From contig JAJDAF010000064.1 in the NCBI GenBank assembly GCA_029261995.1, positions 124,001 to 188,000 on the forward strand: a stretch of 64,000 bases of DNA, in the 5' to 3' direction. A program made the position numbers and the translations under genes. Below are positions 24,781 to 33,611 of the stretch, piece by piece. The notes under the pieces are model-generated. The model saw nothing but the letters and a program-made list of their open reading frames with translations, ran no database searches and was not told the DNA's origin. This DNA is from Candidatus Zhuqueibacterota bacterium. Its GTDB lineage: Bacteria; Zhuqueibacterota; Zhuqueibacteria; Oceanimicrobiales; Oceanimicrobiaceae. Numbering within the stretch: the first letter of the stretch is position 1; every line of letters starts with the position of its first letter.

Positions 24781-25686
24781 CTAGTAGTACCCGAATTCTT
24801 TGAGGATTATTTCGTTCTGCCGCCACTTTTCTTTGACTTTTACCCACAGCTCGAGGTAGACCGGGCGGTCGAGGGCCTTTTCGATATCTTGGCGGGCGAG
24901 TTGGCCGATGGCTTTCAGAGCAGCGCCATTTTTGCCGATGAGAATGCCTTTCTGGCTTTTGCGTTCGACGAAAATCGTGGCGCGGATGAAGTCTTTGTGC
25001 TTCTCGCGTTCCTTGAATTCATCGATTTCAACGGTGGTCGAGTAGGGGATTTCGTCACCAAACTTCAGAAAAATTTTCTCTCGGATAATCTCCGCCACCA
25101 GGAATCGTTCCGGGTGGTCCGTGATCTGGTCTTTGGAATAGAAAGGAAAACCGGCCGGAAGCGCTGAAATTAGCTCCTGTTTTAATTCTTCGAGTCCGTC
25201 TTTGCGCAGCGCCGAAATAGGCACAAGCGTGTCAATGCGCTGTTGTTTGTGGTAGAAATCCAGCAGCGGCAGGAGCTTCCCCTTGGCGACGATATCGACT
25301 TTGTTGACTGCCAGGATCAGCTTCGTATTCAACTCGCGAATGGTTTTCAGATGGTCCAGGTCTTGCTTGCTGACAGCTCCGGCCTCTATGATAAACAAAG
25401 CCAGGTCCGCATCTTTCAAGGAACGGTGCACGGCCTGCAGCATCGCCTCCTGCAGCTTATAGCTCGGCTCCAGCATGCCGGGCGTGTCGAGAAAGACGAT
25501 TTGGTGGTCGTCTCCGGTCAGGATGCCGCGAATTTGGTGGCGAGTGGTCTGCGGCTTGCGGGTGACGGCGGAGATTTTGAAATTGAGCAGATTGTTGAGC
25601 AAGGTGGACTTGCCGACATTGGGCCGCCCAACTATGGCAACGTAGCCGGATTTAAATTTGGGTTGGTCGGACGAATCTGAACTCAT
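24781..25686 (-). CDS. era: GTPase Era
   Basis: Ribosome-associated GTPase needed for 16S rRNA maturation and 30S assembly. G-motifs are clear: GRPNVGKST (20-28), DTPG (67-70) and NKVD (128-131). The C-terminal KH domain contains GILIGKNGAALKAIGQLAR and the basic LWVKVKEKWR end. Length (301 aa) is normal. It lies 46 nt behind proS on the same strand, so the two translation genes probably share a transcript. Confidence 0.97.
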   Translation of the reverse strand: MSSDSSDQPKFKSGYVAIVGRPNVGKSTLLNNLLNFKISAVTRKPQTTRHQIRGILTGDDHQIVFLDTPGMLEPSYKLQEAMLQAVHRSLKDADLALFIIEAGAVSKQDLDHLKTIRELNTKLILAVNKVDIVAKGKLLPLLDFYHKQQRIDTLVPISALRKDGLEELKQELISALPAGFPFYSKDQITDHPERFLVAEIIREKIFLKFGDEIPYSTTVEIDEFKEREKHKDFIRATIFVERKSQKGILIGKNGAALKAIGQLARQDIEKALDRPVYLELWVKVKEKWRQNEIILKEFGYY

Positions 25687-25732
25687 GATTTAGCCTACTT
25701 TCGTTCTCGCGGAGCCTGTGACTGGGCAACCG

Positions 25733-27163
25733 TCAATACGCCTTCGCCACCACAACACGGCGTTTGGAAGGCTCGCCAGTGACGATGCATTTGCCAGCTT
25801 CCTCCGGTTCGTCTGGATTCATGACACGGATGGTCGCCTTGGTTTCAGCCTGCAGCCTGTCCTCGCTGTCGCGTTTGCCGTTCCAGTGAACCCGGAAAAA
25901 GCCGCCTTCACCATTAAGCCGCTCTTTCAATTCGTCGTAGTCATCTACTTCGAAGGTGTTGTTTTCGCGAAGGGCTAGGGCTGTGTCAAACAGCGATTGC
26001 TGCATGGCCGTCAGCCGCGTTTCGGTCTCTTCGGTGATCCGGTCTTGTGAGATCCTCTCTTTTTCTCCGGTGTCTCGCCGCACCAGCACCACTTCGCCGC
26101 TTTCGAGATCTTTCGGTCCCATCTCGATGCGGATGGGGACGCCCTGCTTTTCCCATTCGTTAAATTTCCAGCCCGGGCGGTAGTTGTCGCGGTCATCGAT
26201 TTTGTAGCGGAATTTGTCTTTCCACGATGCGGTCAGGCCGTCGATCTTCTGCATGACAGCGCTCTTTTCATCATCGCTCTTCCAGATGGGCACAACCACA
26301 ACCTGCAGCGGCGCCAGTTTCGGCGGCACCACCAGTCCGTTGTCATCGCTGTGTGACATGATCAGGCCGCCGATCAGTCGGGTCGAAACGCCCCAACTCG
26401 TGGCCCAAACGTACTCGCGCGAGCCACTTTCGCTTTGAAACATAACCTCGAATGCTTTTGCGAAATTCTGGCCGAGATTGTGGGAGGTGCCAGCCTGCAG
26501 CGCGCGCTTGTCCTGCATCATGGCTTCAATGGCGTAGGTGTTGATGGCGCCGGCAAAACGTTCTTTTTCCGTCTTGACGCCGGTCAATACGGGCATGGCC
26601 ATGAACTCTTCGGCGAAGCGTTTGTAGATGCCAAGAATGCGTAACGTCTCCTCTTGCGCTTCTTCCGCCGTGGCGTGGGCTGTATGGCCTTCTTGCCAGA
26701 GAAATTCCATGGTGCGCAAAAACAGCCGCGTCCGCATTTCCCAGCGCACGACATTTGCCCATTGATTGATCAGCAGCGGCAGGTCGCGGTAGGATTGAAT
26801 CCAGTCTTTGTACATCGACCAGACAACCGTCTCGGAGGTGGGTCTTACCACCAGCGGTTCTTCCAGTTTTTTGCCACCGCCGTGCGTGACCATGGCGCAC
26901 TCGGGCGCAAAACCCTCAACATGTTCGGCTTCTTTTTTGAGATAACTCTCCGGGATGAAAAGAGGAAAATAGGCATTGACATGTCCGGATTCCTTGAACA
27001 TTCTGTCAAGCTCGGCCTGCATGCGTTCCCAGATGGCGTAGCCGTTTGGCCGAATGACCATGCAACCCCGCACTGGTGCGTGGTCCGCCAGTTTTGCTTG
27101 AGCGATGACGTCAAGATACCATTGTGAGTAATCTTCAGAACGTTTCGTTATGCCTTTTGCCAT
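25733..27163 (-). CDS. proS: Proline--tRNA ligase (archaeal/eukaryotic-type, ProS3)
   Basis: Class II aminoacyl-tRNA synthetase charging tRNA-Pro; ~476 aa from ATG 27163 ([18 protein letters not shown]), which follows AAGGA. Motif 2 lies around [25 protein letters not shown] and [29 protein letters not shown]; the anticodon-binding region follows [11 protein letters not shown]. The ProX-like editing insertion of bacterial ProRS is absent, placing it in the short archaeal-type class. The frame stays open 54 codons upstream, through an attenuator-like hairpin; these codons are probably untranslated leader. Confidence 0.95.
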   Translation of the reverse strand: MAKGITKRSEDYSQWYLDVIAQAKLADHAPVRGCMVIRPNGYAIWERMQAELDRMFKESGHVNAYFPLFIPESYLKKEAEHVEGFAPECAMVTHGGGKKLEEPLVVRPTSETVVWSMYKDWIQSYRDLPLLINQWANVVRWEMRTRLFLRTMEFLWQEGHTAHATAEEAQEETLRILGIYKRFAEEFMAMPVLTGVKTEKERFAGAINTYAIEAMMQDKRALQAGTSHNLGQNFAKAFEVMFQSESGSREYVWATSWGVSTRLIGGLIMSHSDDNGLVVPPKLAPLQVVVVPIWKSDDEKSAVMQKIDGLTASWKDKFRYKIDDRDNYRPGWKFNEWEKQGVPIRIEMGPKDLESGEVVLVRRDTGEKERISQDRITEETETRLTAMQQSLFDTALALRENNTFEVDDYDELKERLNGEGGFFRVHWNGKRDSEDRLQAETKATIRVMNPDEPEEAGKCIVTGEPSKRRVVVAKAY

Positions 27164-27185
27164 TTTCTTTCCTTGGTGCGCGTAA

Positions 27186-27211
27186 TTAAAAACCCCTATC
27201 GAGTAGGGGTT
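27186..27211 (-). terminator. Attenuator-like intrinsic terminator in the proS leader
   Basis: AACCCCTA-CTCGA-TAGGGGTT followed by TTTTTAATTA on the minus strand: a perfect 8-bp stem and T-run ending ~25 nt before the proS ATG and ~60 nt after the predicted start point. A second hairpin (GGCTC-GCAAA-GAGCC, 27237-27251) lies between. The arrangement fits transcription attenuation. No T-box motif was found. Confidence 0.65.
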
Positions 27212-27278
27212 ACCGGTGTCCGCAATCTGACCATCAGGCTCTTTGCGAGCCATCGTTGGCTTGGTAAAAGTCGCGAAA

Positions 27279-27307
27279 AATATAGCCATCTCTCGCCACT
27301 TTGTCAA
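27279..27307 (-). promoter_or_regulatory. Strong sigma70 promoter of proS-era
   Basis: Minus strand TTGACA (27302-27307), 17 nt, TATATT (27279-27284): 11 of 12 consensus bases. The predicted start near 27272 gives a ~110-nt leader containing the terminator hairpin. Confidence 0.75.
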
Positions 27308-27385
27308 GCGGAAAATAGCCGCCAACTGGCGTTGATAAATCGGCTTTGGCGGCCGGTGGAGAGATGTTTTAGTGGCTCAAATCTC

Positions 27386-27414
27386 TTGACTTTGAAGTGG
27401 AATCGAACTATTTT
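27386..27414 (+). promoter_or_regulatory. Candidate promoter of the barrel/STAND ATPase operon
   Basis: TTGACT (27386-27391), 17 nt, TATTTT (27409-27414). It lies ~85 nt before the start of the outer-membrane protein gene and back-to-back with the proS promoter, ~80 bp apart. Confidence 0.5.
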
Positions 27415-27497
27415 GTTTGCTCAGTAAGCTCACCCGAACGTTGCCCTCTGGTTGACTGTTATGGGAATCCAGTCTTGCATTCTCGCCAATTGAGAGA

Positions 27498-28874
27498 TTG
27501 AGTGTGAACTTTCGATTACTTCTTGCCTTGACTTTGTGGTGGCCGGTCAGCGAGTGTTTTGCACAACGCCCGCCCGTGATGCCAATCAATCTTAACTATC
27601 TGCGTATCGATTTCATTCATCCGGGTGCGCGTCCGACGGCTTTGGGTGGCGCGTTTATCGGTGCGGCTCAGGATGAATCTGCTGCGCCCATCAATCCGGC
27701 TGGGCTCACCTACCTGAAGAGCGCAGGAGCTACTCTGAATCAGCGGCACATCAAGAGCGACTTCGCCGAGCCGAATGGTTCGCCGCTGAGCCCCGATCGT
27801 CGAGCGAATTTTGAGACCATCAATTTCAACCAGACCATGGTGGGCATTTTTGTGCCGCTCAAGAATATCACCTTTGCGGCGTTCCGGGCGCTTGCTTTCG
27901 ATTCGCGCTTCAATTTTGAAACCGACCAATTCCTGACTTCCGACAATCCTCTAACCAGACGACAGGTGCTTGGCGGTCTCGGCAATTTCCCGGGGAAGAG
28001 AGTTAATCTTGACCTTGAGCTTGTGAATGACGCAGTGACTCTGGCCGTTGAAATTCACCGCCGCCTGAGCCTGGGTTTTACTCTGAAGACTTCCGTCCTC
28101 AATTTCAGGCTGGACGAGCACACTTTTCTGGATTCTGGAGTGGGCGTCGGCCAGTCACCAGAAGCAAACAGCGCCAGCACCGCTTACTCCATCACCACTC
28201 TTGATGAACGCAACGTCAAGGCTGGCCTGACATTCGGCATCCTGACAAAACTCGTACTTGACCGGCTTTTCCTGGGTGCGGTGGTTGACCTGAACCCGAC
28301 CTATCACCTGGAAAGCCGCATTTTTCTGCCGGAGTTCAAGGTTGGGACGCAGGCGCTGCCGGCCTTTTCACCTGAAAATGCTGATTTTAAGATATCGGTG
28401 CCGGACGTGTTCGGCGTCGGTTTCTATTACATCGCGACCTCTCGCCTGCGTTTCGCCTTTGACATGAAGCACATTCAGTATTCAGACTTGCTGTACGGCA
28501 ACGACCTCAATGCTCCGGAAGACGATGTTCTGGACCCGGAGACCGGCCTCTACGGTGACCCGGATGGTCGTGCGGATTTGACCGTAGGCGATGCAACGGA
28601 ATTTCATTTTGGCGTCGAGTATTTGTTCAAGGCCTCGAAACTTGGTCTTGTGCCGCTCAGATTTGGCATTTACACAAATCCCGGCCACCGAATTCATTCT
28701 GCCAACGATAACGCGGACTTGCGACGCCTCTTTCCAAAAGCCAAGAATCGTCTGCACTACACGTTTGGTGCGGGTCTGGTTTTCAACAGCTATCTGAAAT
28801 TTGACGGGGCCGCCAACATCTCTGATGACAATGTTGAGCTTATCGTTTCTGCACTGATTTCCATTCCTTTTTAG
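27498..28874 (+). CDS. FadL/PorV-like outer-membrane beta-barrel protein
   Basis: 458-aa exported protein with signal peptide (LLLALTLWWPVSECFA). The N-terminal signature HPGARPTALGGAFIGAAQDE followed by INPAGLTYL is shared by FadL/OmpP1 and PorV/UPF0164-type barrels. The rest alternates short hydrophobic beta-strands and polar loops, ending on an aromatic strand (LIVSALISIPF). FadL-type barrels admit hydrophobic compounds; PorV-type barrels shuttle type IX cargo. The sequence alone does not decide between them. The start is TTG 27498 or GTG 27504. It is 14 nt ahead of the TPR/STAND ATPase gene. Confidence 0.75.
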   Translation: MSVNFRLLLALTLWWPVSECFAQRPPVMPINLNYLRIDFIHPGARPTALGGAFIGAAQDESAAPINPAGLTYLKSAGATLNQRHIKSDFAEPNGSPLSPDRRANFETINFNQTMVGIFVPLKNITFAAFRALAFDSRFNFETDQFLTSDNPLTRRQVLGGLGNFPGKRVNLDLELVNDAVTLAVEIHRRLSLGFTLKTSVLNFRLDEHTFLDSGVGVGQSPEANSASTAYSITTLDERNVKAGLTFGILTKLVLDRLFLGAVVDLNPTYHLESRIFLPEFKVGTQALPAFSPENADFKISVPDVFGVGFYYIATSRLRFAFDMKHIQYSDLLYGNDLNAPEDDVLDPETGLYGDPDGRADLTVGDATEFHFGVEYLFKASKLGLVPLRFGIYTNPGHRIHSANDNADLRRLFPKAKNRLHYTFGAGLVFNSYLKFDGAANISDDNVELIVSALISIPF

Positions 28875-28888
28875 CGGAGGGGATCGCC

Positions 28889-31039
28889 GTGCGATTCAAA
28901 AACCGAAAAACGTGGGTCTTTTTCGAAGGAGCCGGGCGGTCGTCGATGGCCGGCCTTGTGACATGGCTTCTTCTAATTTTGACTCTTGCGCCCAGCGTTC
29001 TGGCGGATGAGTGGGACCAGGATTATGAAATCGGGGTGCAGCAGCTCGAACGCGGAGAATGGGCAGCAGCGGTTATCAGTTTTCGCTCCGCCCTGGTGCT
29101 GAAACCGTTTCCCGACCACCAGGCCACGACTTCGAATCTCAAACTGGTAGAGTATCTGCCGTACTACAATCTCGGGCAAGCCTATCTTATGATGGCTGAC
29201 TACGAGCAGGCGCTTCGAAGTTTCATGCAATCCGTTCAGGCCGGGGCCATCAACCAAACCCGCCATCTGCGCAAATTGCGGCAACTTCAACTCATTGCCG
29301 AAGAGCTATATCAGTCTTCGATATCTGCGGCAGCCGGCCCATCCGCCGATCAGAGACAATTCGAACAACTTCTGAATACTTTTGCCGCCAGCATGGTTTC
29401 GGATCGTCTGAACGACGCATCGCGAACGCTGGTACAACTGAAAGCGGTCAATGCCGCGGACGATCGTCTGCGGTTGCTGGAAGCCTGGCTGCAGGATGAA
29501 AAGCGACGGGCGGTGATTCAGGCAGAAAATGAGTCTGTGCAAACACAAACTCAGCTCGAGTTTCAGAACGGCCTCGACCTGTTCCTGACGGGCCAGTATG
29601 CTCAGGCTCTGCAGGCGTTCCAGCAGGCGGAACAGTTACAGCCGGGCTTTGCGGCCGCCGTCGGTTGGCGCCGCAAAACAGAGACGGAAATTGAGCGGCT
29701 CAAGCTTGACGCGTTGCCGCCGCCGGAGCCCGTCGAAATGGCGCCAGAGATCATTGAACGCATCGTGACTCAAACCACTGCGCCCTTCTTCGTGATTACC
29801 TCACCGCAGGACAAGGCCACCGAAACGCGCTCCAGTGAGCTTGTACTTTCAGGACGGGTCGGAGATGATCAGGGGGTGGATTTTCTGGAGTTTTCGGTCA
29901 ATGGCCAGACTTTGTCGGATAGCAGTGGCCGGAGAATCCAGATTCGGCCTTCCGCGACTCAGGACTCGACTCAATTTTCGTTTCTGACAACGGTGCCGCT
30001 ACGTCTCGGCGAGAATCAGATTGTCATCACCGCCTTCGACATCGACTCACCACCGCATCGCACGTTTGAACCGTATTCGGTTGTGCGCAACAAACCGGTC
30101 TATAAGACAGCCGTGTTCGCGATCACCTCGGGCTCCTTTTTACTGCTGGTTGTCGGTGGCGTTCTGCTGTCGCGTCTCATCAAATATCGCATCGCGATTG
30201 TCAACAAGTACAACCCTTACATTGCCGGCTCACCGATACGAACAGAAGAAATGTTCTTTGGTCGCGAGAAACTGTTGCGCCGCATCATGAACACGGTTCA
30301 CAACAACAGTTTGATGATCTACGGGCCGCGCCGCATTGGCAAGACTTCTCTGCAGCATCAATTAAAACTGCGACTGGAGAAGGTTCGGGACCCGGAGTAT
30401 GATTTCATTCCGGTGATGGTGGATCTACAGGGCACGAGCGAAGCTTTTTTCTTCACGACCTTGATGGAGGAAGTCATCGATAGCTGCAGGCCGCGTCTGA
30501 ATGGCGATGTCAAGTTCAGGCTGCACGAGAACAAAGAAAACTACTCCGGCCGCGACCTTTCACATGATATGAAAACGCTGCTAAAGACCTTGAGCGAAGC
30601 CACCAGCAGAAAACTCAAGGTTGTCCTGCTCATCGATGAGGTGGATGAACTCAACAAATATAGTGAACAAGCAAACCAACGTCTCCGCAGCGTCTTCATG
30701 AAGACATTTGCGGAGAATCTGGTTGCGGTCATGTCGGGCGCGCACATCCGCAAAAACTGGCAGAGTGAGGGCAGCCCGTGGTACAATTTCTTTGAAGAGA
30801 TCCCGGTGCCGCCCTTTGAACGCGAAGATGCCATTAGATTAATCCGCGAACCGGTCGCAGGCATTTTCACCTACTCTGATCGGGCCATCGAGAAAATAAT
30901 AGACTATTCTGAGTGCAAGCCTTACATTCTCCAGAAGTTCTGTGTCAACGTCATCAATTGGATAATTGAGCACAAGCGAAGGCGCGTGACTGGAGATGAT
31001 GTGGATGCCGTGGTTAGCCAGGTTCTGGATTCGGCTTAG
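28889..31039 (+). CDS. Transmembrane TPR/Ig-like STAND-type ATPase
   Basis: 716-aa protein with an unusual architecture. A signal peptide (~15-40) precedes TPR-like helices (~45-270; YYNLGQAYLMMADYEQALRSF, GQYAQALQAFQQAEQLQPGF), a Pro-rich linker, an Ig-like domain (~300-395; ITSPQDKATETRSSELVLSG) and one membrane helix (~405-430). A cytoplasmic P-loop NTPase follows: NPYIAGSPIR...FFGRE entry, Walker A YGPRRIGKTSL (~478-488), Walker B VVLLIDEVDEL (~578-588). The entry and Walker motifs are those of archaeal-ATPase/STAND NTPases. By topology, periplasmic TPR/Ig parts could control the cytoplasmic ATPase. The GTG start follows GGAGGGG. The next gene encodes a paralogous ATPase domain fused to a kinase. 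Confidence 0.82.
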   Translation: MRFKNRKTWVFFEGAGRSSMAGLVTWLLLILTLAPSVLADEWDQDYEIGVQQLERGEWAAAVISFRSALVLKPFPDHQATTSNLKLVEYLPYYNLGQAYLMMADYEQALRSFMQSVQAGAINQTRHLRKLRQLQLIAEELYQSSISAAAGPSADQRQFEQLLNTFAASMVSDRLNDASRTLVQLKAVNAADDRLRLLEAWLQDEKRRAVIQAENESVQTQTQLEFQNGLDLFLTGQYAQALQAFQQAEQLQPGFAAAVGWRRKTETEIERLKLDALPPPEPVEMAPEIIERIVTQTTAPFFVITSPQDKATETRSSELVLSGRVGDDQGVDFLEFSVNGQTLSDSSGRRIQIRPSATQDSTQFSFLTTVPLRLGENQIVITAFDIDSPPHRTFEPYSVVRNKPVYKTAVFAITSGSFLLLVVGGVLLSRLIKYRIAIVNKYNPYIAGSPIRTEEMFFGREKLLRRIMNTVHNNSLMIYGPRRIGKTSLQHQLKLRLEKVRDPEYDFIPVMVDLQGTSEAFFFTTLMEEVIDSCRPRLNGDVKFRLHENKENYSGRDLSHDMKTLLKTLSEATSRKLKVVLLIDEVDELNKYSEQANQRLRSVFMKTFAENLVAVMSGAHIRKNWQSEGSPWYNFFEEIPVPPFEREDAIRLIREPVAGIFTYSDRAIEKIIDYSECKPYILQKFCVNVINWIIEHKRRRVTGDDVDAVVSQVLDSA

Positions 31040-31112
31040 GGCGAAGATCTCTTTGCTCAGAAATTACGCAGGCAGCAGCAGTGACAACATGCAGAAGAGT
31101 GCCAACTGACTG

Positions 31113-33050
31113 ATGAAGAATCCATTTATCGCCGGTAGTTGGGTTCGCGGCAACAATTTTTTTGGTCGCGAACCCGTCATCCGGGAAATTCTTGACGGCG
31201 ACAGAAACAGCCTCTGGGTGGCGGGAACACGTCGGCTCGGCAAAACCTCACTGCTGAAGCAGATTGAACTGCTGGCTTCCGAAGGCGATTACTCCACCCG
31301 CTTTGTGCCGCTATTTTGGGACATGCAGGGCAGCCAGAATCTTGCTGGACTCAAAGAGTCGCTGCTTGAAAGCATCGAAGATGCCGAGGAGCGCTTTGAA
31401 GCCATCGGCGTCGATATTTTGAAACTCGAGCAGCAAGACGTCTTTGGCATCCTGCGTAGCGTTCGCCGACACGCCAGGGAGCGGGACCTGTCACTTCTGT
31501 TGCTCTGCGACGAGGCTGAAGAGCTTATCAATGTCGAGCAGAACAATCCGCAGTCGCTGCCAAAACTCAGACGCACTCTGCAGCGCGGGGAGAATCTGGT
31601 TACGGTACTGACTGCAACCCGGCGACTTTCCAGGCTCGAGAGCAGTTCGTCGCCAAACACATCTCCATTTCTTTTTGGCTTTGTGCCGCCGGTCTATCTG
31701 ACACCACTGGCGCCGTCCCAGGCCTGCCAGCTTATCCGGTTAGGTGGGTTTCCAGAGTCGATCGTGCAGGAAGTGGTCGAAAAAGCCAACAATCATCCCT
31801 ATCTCATTCAGCTCATCGGCCGCCGCCTTTTTGATGTCAACGATCTTCGGGTTGTCATCGATGAAATCTGCGCCGACGACATGGTGGCACATTTCTTTTC
31901 CGTCGATTTTCATTGCCTGGAGCCTGGAGAGAAAGAGATTCTGCTGTTTATTTTGCAAAAAGAGGGACTTGGTCTTGCACAATTGCAGCGGCACTTTGGC
32001 GACCGCTTGGTTCAGCACCTCTATGAACTCGTTCAGCTCGGTTTTGTCGTGAAGCGGGAAGGGCGATATGAAATAGGGAATTTTTTTTTCCGGCAATGGC
32101 TGGCGCGCGAGAAACAAAGGCTGTTCACCGAATCCGTGCTCAAGCGCGCGGACGAGTCTGCCAGCTCCGGTGGTTTCAATGTGGTCGCTCAGTTTCCCGA
32201 ACCAGGCCAGACCTTGGGACATCATGAGATTGAGGAGAAGCTGGGTTCAGGCGGCATGGGCATTGTTTTCAAGGCGCGCGACACACAACTCAATCGCACC
32301 GTAGCGCTGAAATTACCCTCAACGCAGACTTTGGCGGATGACGACTCAAAGCAACGATTCCTGCAGGAGGCCCGGGCTGCTTCCGCCATGAATCATCCGA
32401 ATATCGCGACCGTCTACCAGGTTGGAGAACATGCCGGCCTGGTCTATATTTCGATGGAATATGTGCGCGGCGATGACTTGAGAACGTGGCGCGATCTGCA
32501 CCCCGATGATTTGGGTGGCCAGTTGTCACTCGCGATCCAGGCAGGTGAGGCGCTGGCCCATGCCCACAGCCGCAACGTCGTGCACCGGGATGTGAAATCA
32601 GAAAACATTCTCGTTACCAACGACAGAGCGGTGAAAGTCATGGATTTTGGTCTCGCCAAGCCCCTCGCCAAGGCAGGACAGGCCAACCTGACCAAGTCTG
32701 GCACCACGCTTGGGACCCTGAGTTACATGTCACCCGAACAAGCCAGCGGCCTCGAAACCGACCATCGCACCGACATTTTTTCATTTGGGGTGGTTTTATA
32801 TGAGCTATTCACGGGTGTGCTGCCATTTACGGGCGAGTATGAGCTGTCCGTGCTGTACGCAATTTTGAATGAGGAACCGGCGCCGGTGCAAGAGTTGGCT
32901 CCGGCGCTTCCGGAAGCCCTGGCGCTGGCCGTTGCCAAAGCTTGCCAAAAAGATATGGCTCAGCGGTACCAGAGCATGGATGATTTTGTCGCAGAGCTGA
33001 AGAAGGTTGCCAGTGAGGGAATGCCGATAGCCGGTGATCACGGCCCTTGA
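31113..33050 (+). CDS. STAND-type ATPase fused to Ser/Thr protein kinase
   Basis: 645-aa soluble protein. The N-terminal ~245 residues are a STAND-like NTPase paralogous to the preceding protein (NPFIAGSWVRGNNFFGRE entry; Walker A GTRRLGKTSLLKQ ~37-49; Walker B LLLLCDEAEEL ~130-140). A winged-helix-like region follows (~265-335). Residues ~366-635 form a Hanks-type kinase with the P-loop LGSGGMGIVFKA, catalytic Lys in TVALKLP, HRDVKSEN, DFGLAKP and GTLSYMSPEQ, all intact. The kinase is therefore predicted active. Kinases usually sit at the N-terminus of such fusions, so ATPase-first order is unusual. It probably works with the transmembrane ATPase 73 nt upstream. Confidence 0.9.
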   Translation: MKNPFIAGSWVRGNNFFGREPVIREILDGDRNSLWVAGTRRLGKTSLLKQIELLASEGDYSTRFVPLFWDMQGSQNLAGLKESLLESIEDAEERFEAIGVDILKLEQQDVFGILRSVRRHARERDLSLLLLCDEAEELINVEQNNPQSLPKLRRTLQRGENLVTVLTATRRLSRLESSSSPNTSPFLFGFVPPVYLTPLAPSQACQLIRLGGFPESIVQEVVEKANNHPYLIQLIGRRLFDVNDLRVVIDEICADDMVAHFFSVDFHCLEPGEKEILLFILQKEGLGLAQLQRHFGDRLVQHLYELVQLGFVVKREGRYEIGNFFFRQWLAREKQRLFTESVLKRADESASSGGFNVVAQFPEPGQTLGHHEIEEKLGSGGMGIVFKARDTQLNRTVALKLPSTQTLADDDSKQRFLQEARAASAMNHPNIATVYQVGEHAGLVYISMEYVRGDDLRTWRDLHPDDLGGQLSLAIQAGEALAHAHSRNVVHRDVKSENILVTNDRAVKVMDFGLAKPLAKAGQANLTKSGTTLGTLSYMSPEQASGLETDHRTDIFSFGVVLYELFTGVLPFTGEYELSVLYAILNEEPAPVQELAPALPEALALAVAKACQKDMAQRYQSMDDFVAELKKVASEGMPIAGDHGP

Positions 33051-33089
33051 GGTAACTCGTGCGGTTTGGGGAAATATGATTTGGGACGA

Positions 33090-33416
33090 CTACAACTCAG
33101 CCCATTTCCCATCCCCTTCCCAAACGCGGATGGTGAACTTGAAATCTATCTTCTCCGCCAACCGGCTGTGCAGCATTTCACAAATGTTCTCCACTGACGG
33201 AAAGTCAAGAAAGTCGTTTAGCGATTTGTGGTCGTAATCGTCAAGCACTTGATTGACCGCCTTTTTCATATCGCCAAAATCGATCACCATACCATCTTTG
33301 TTGTCACCTTCGATGACGACTTCTATCTTGTAGGTGTGGCCGTGCAACTGTCCGCACTTGGGGTGGCCGGGCAGAAAATGTGCGCAATCGATGTAGTGGG
33401 TTGTGCCGAGCTTCAT
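33090..33416 (-). CDS. queD: 6-pyruvoyltetrahydropterin synthase/QueD-family protein
   Basis: 108-aa T-fold enzyme of the PTPS/QueD family, probably 6-carboxytetrahydropterin synthase of queuosine and 7-deazaguanine synthesis. Zn ligands are His13, His25 and His27 (CAHFLPGHPKCGQLHGHTY), with catalytic Cys21 in between; MVIDFGDMKKAV, DHKSLND and SVENICEML are typical. The C-terminal Glu (RVWEGDGKWAEL) matches the pterin-binding site. QueC, QueE and QueF are not in the window. Confidence 0.92.
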   Translation of the reverse strand: MKLGTTHYIDCAHFLPGHPKCGQLHGHTYKIEVVIEGDNKDGMVIDFGDMKKAVNQVLDDYDHKSLNDFLDFPSVENICEMLHSRLAEKIDFKFTIRVWEGDGKWAEL

Positions 33417-33509
33417 CTGTTCCTGAGTCTAAGATGTGAATGAAATTCTGAGCGTTAAGATAGAAAACCCTATCTTCTTTTCAAAAGAGATTCGTCAGGG
33501 AAAAACGAT

Positions 33510-33578
33510 GGGCTGTCCAAAAAGTGGCCGCGAAATCCGTCTTGCCGATTCGGACTTCGATTCCTTTTCGAACAGCCC
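33510..33578. repeat. 69-bp element with 15-bp imperfect terminal inverted repeats
   Basis: Left end GGGCTGTCCAAAAAG (33510-33524) and right end CTTTTCGAACAGCCC (33564-33578) are inverted repeats matching at 13 of 15 positions around a 39-nt core. GGGCTGT ends resemble those of some insertion sequences, so this may be a MITE-like remnant. Read on the minus strand it is a hairpin followed by ATCGTTTTT, so it may also terminate htpX. No target-site duplication is seen. Confidence 0.5.
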
Positions 33579-33611
33579 GAGAATTTACCGTGGCCGCAAA
33601 ACGGCGATTCT

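Noticed and set aside
27163-27310. T-box riboswitch upstream of proS
   Set aside because: The AGGGTGG-NACCGCG T-box core and specifier arrangement were not found; only a terminator and a small hairpin are present.
27163-27325. 54-residue N-terminal extension of ProS
   Set aside because: It would be translated through the terminator hairpin; the standard ProS start with AAGGA is at 27163.
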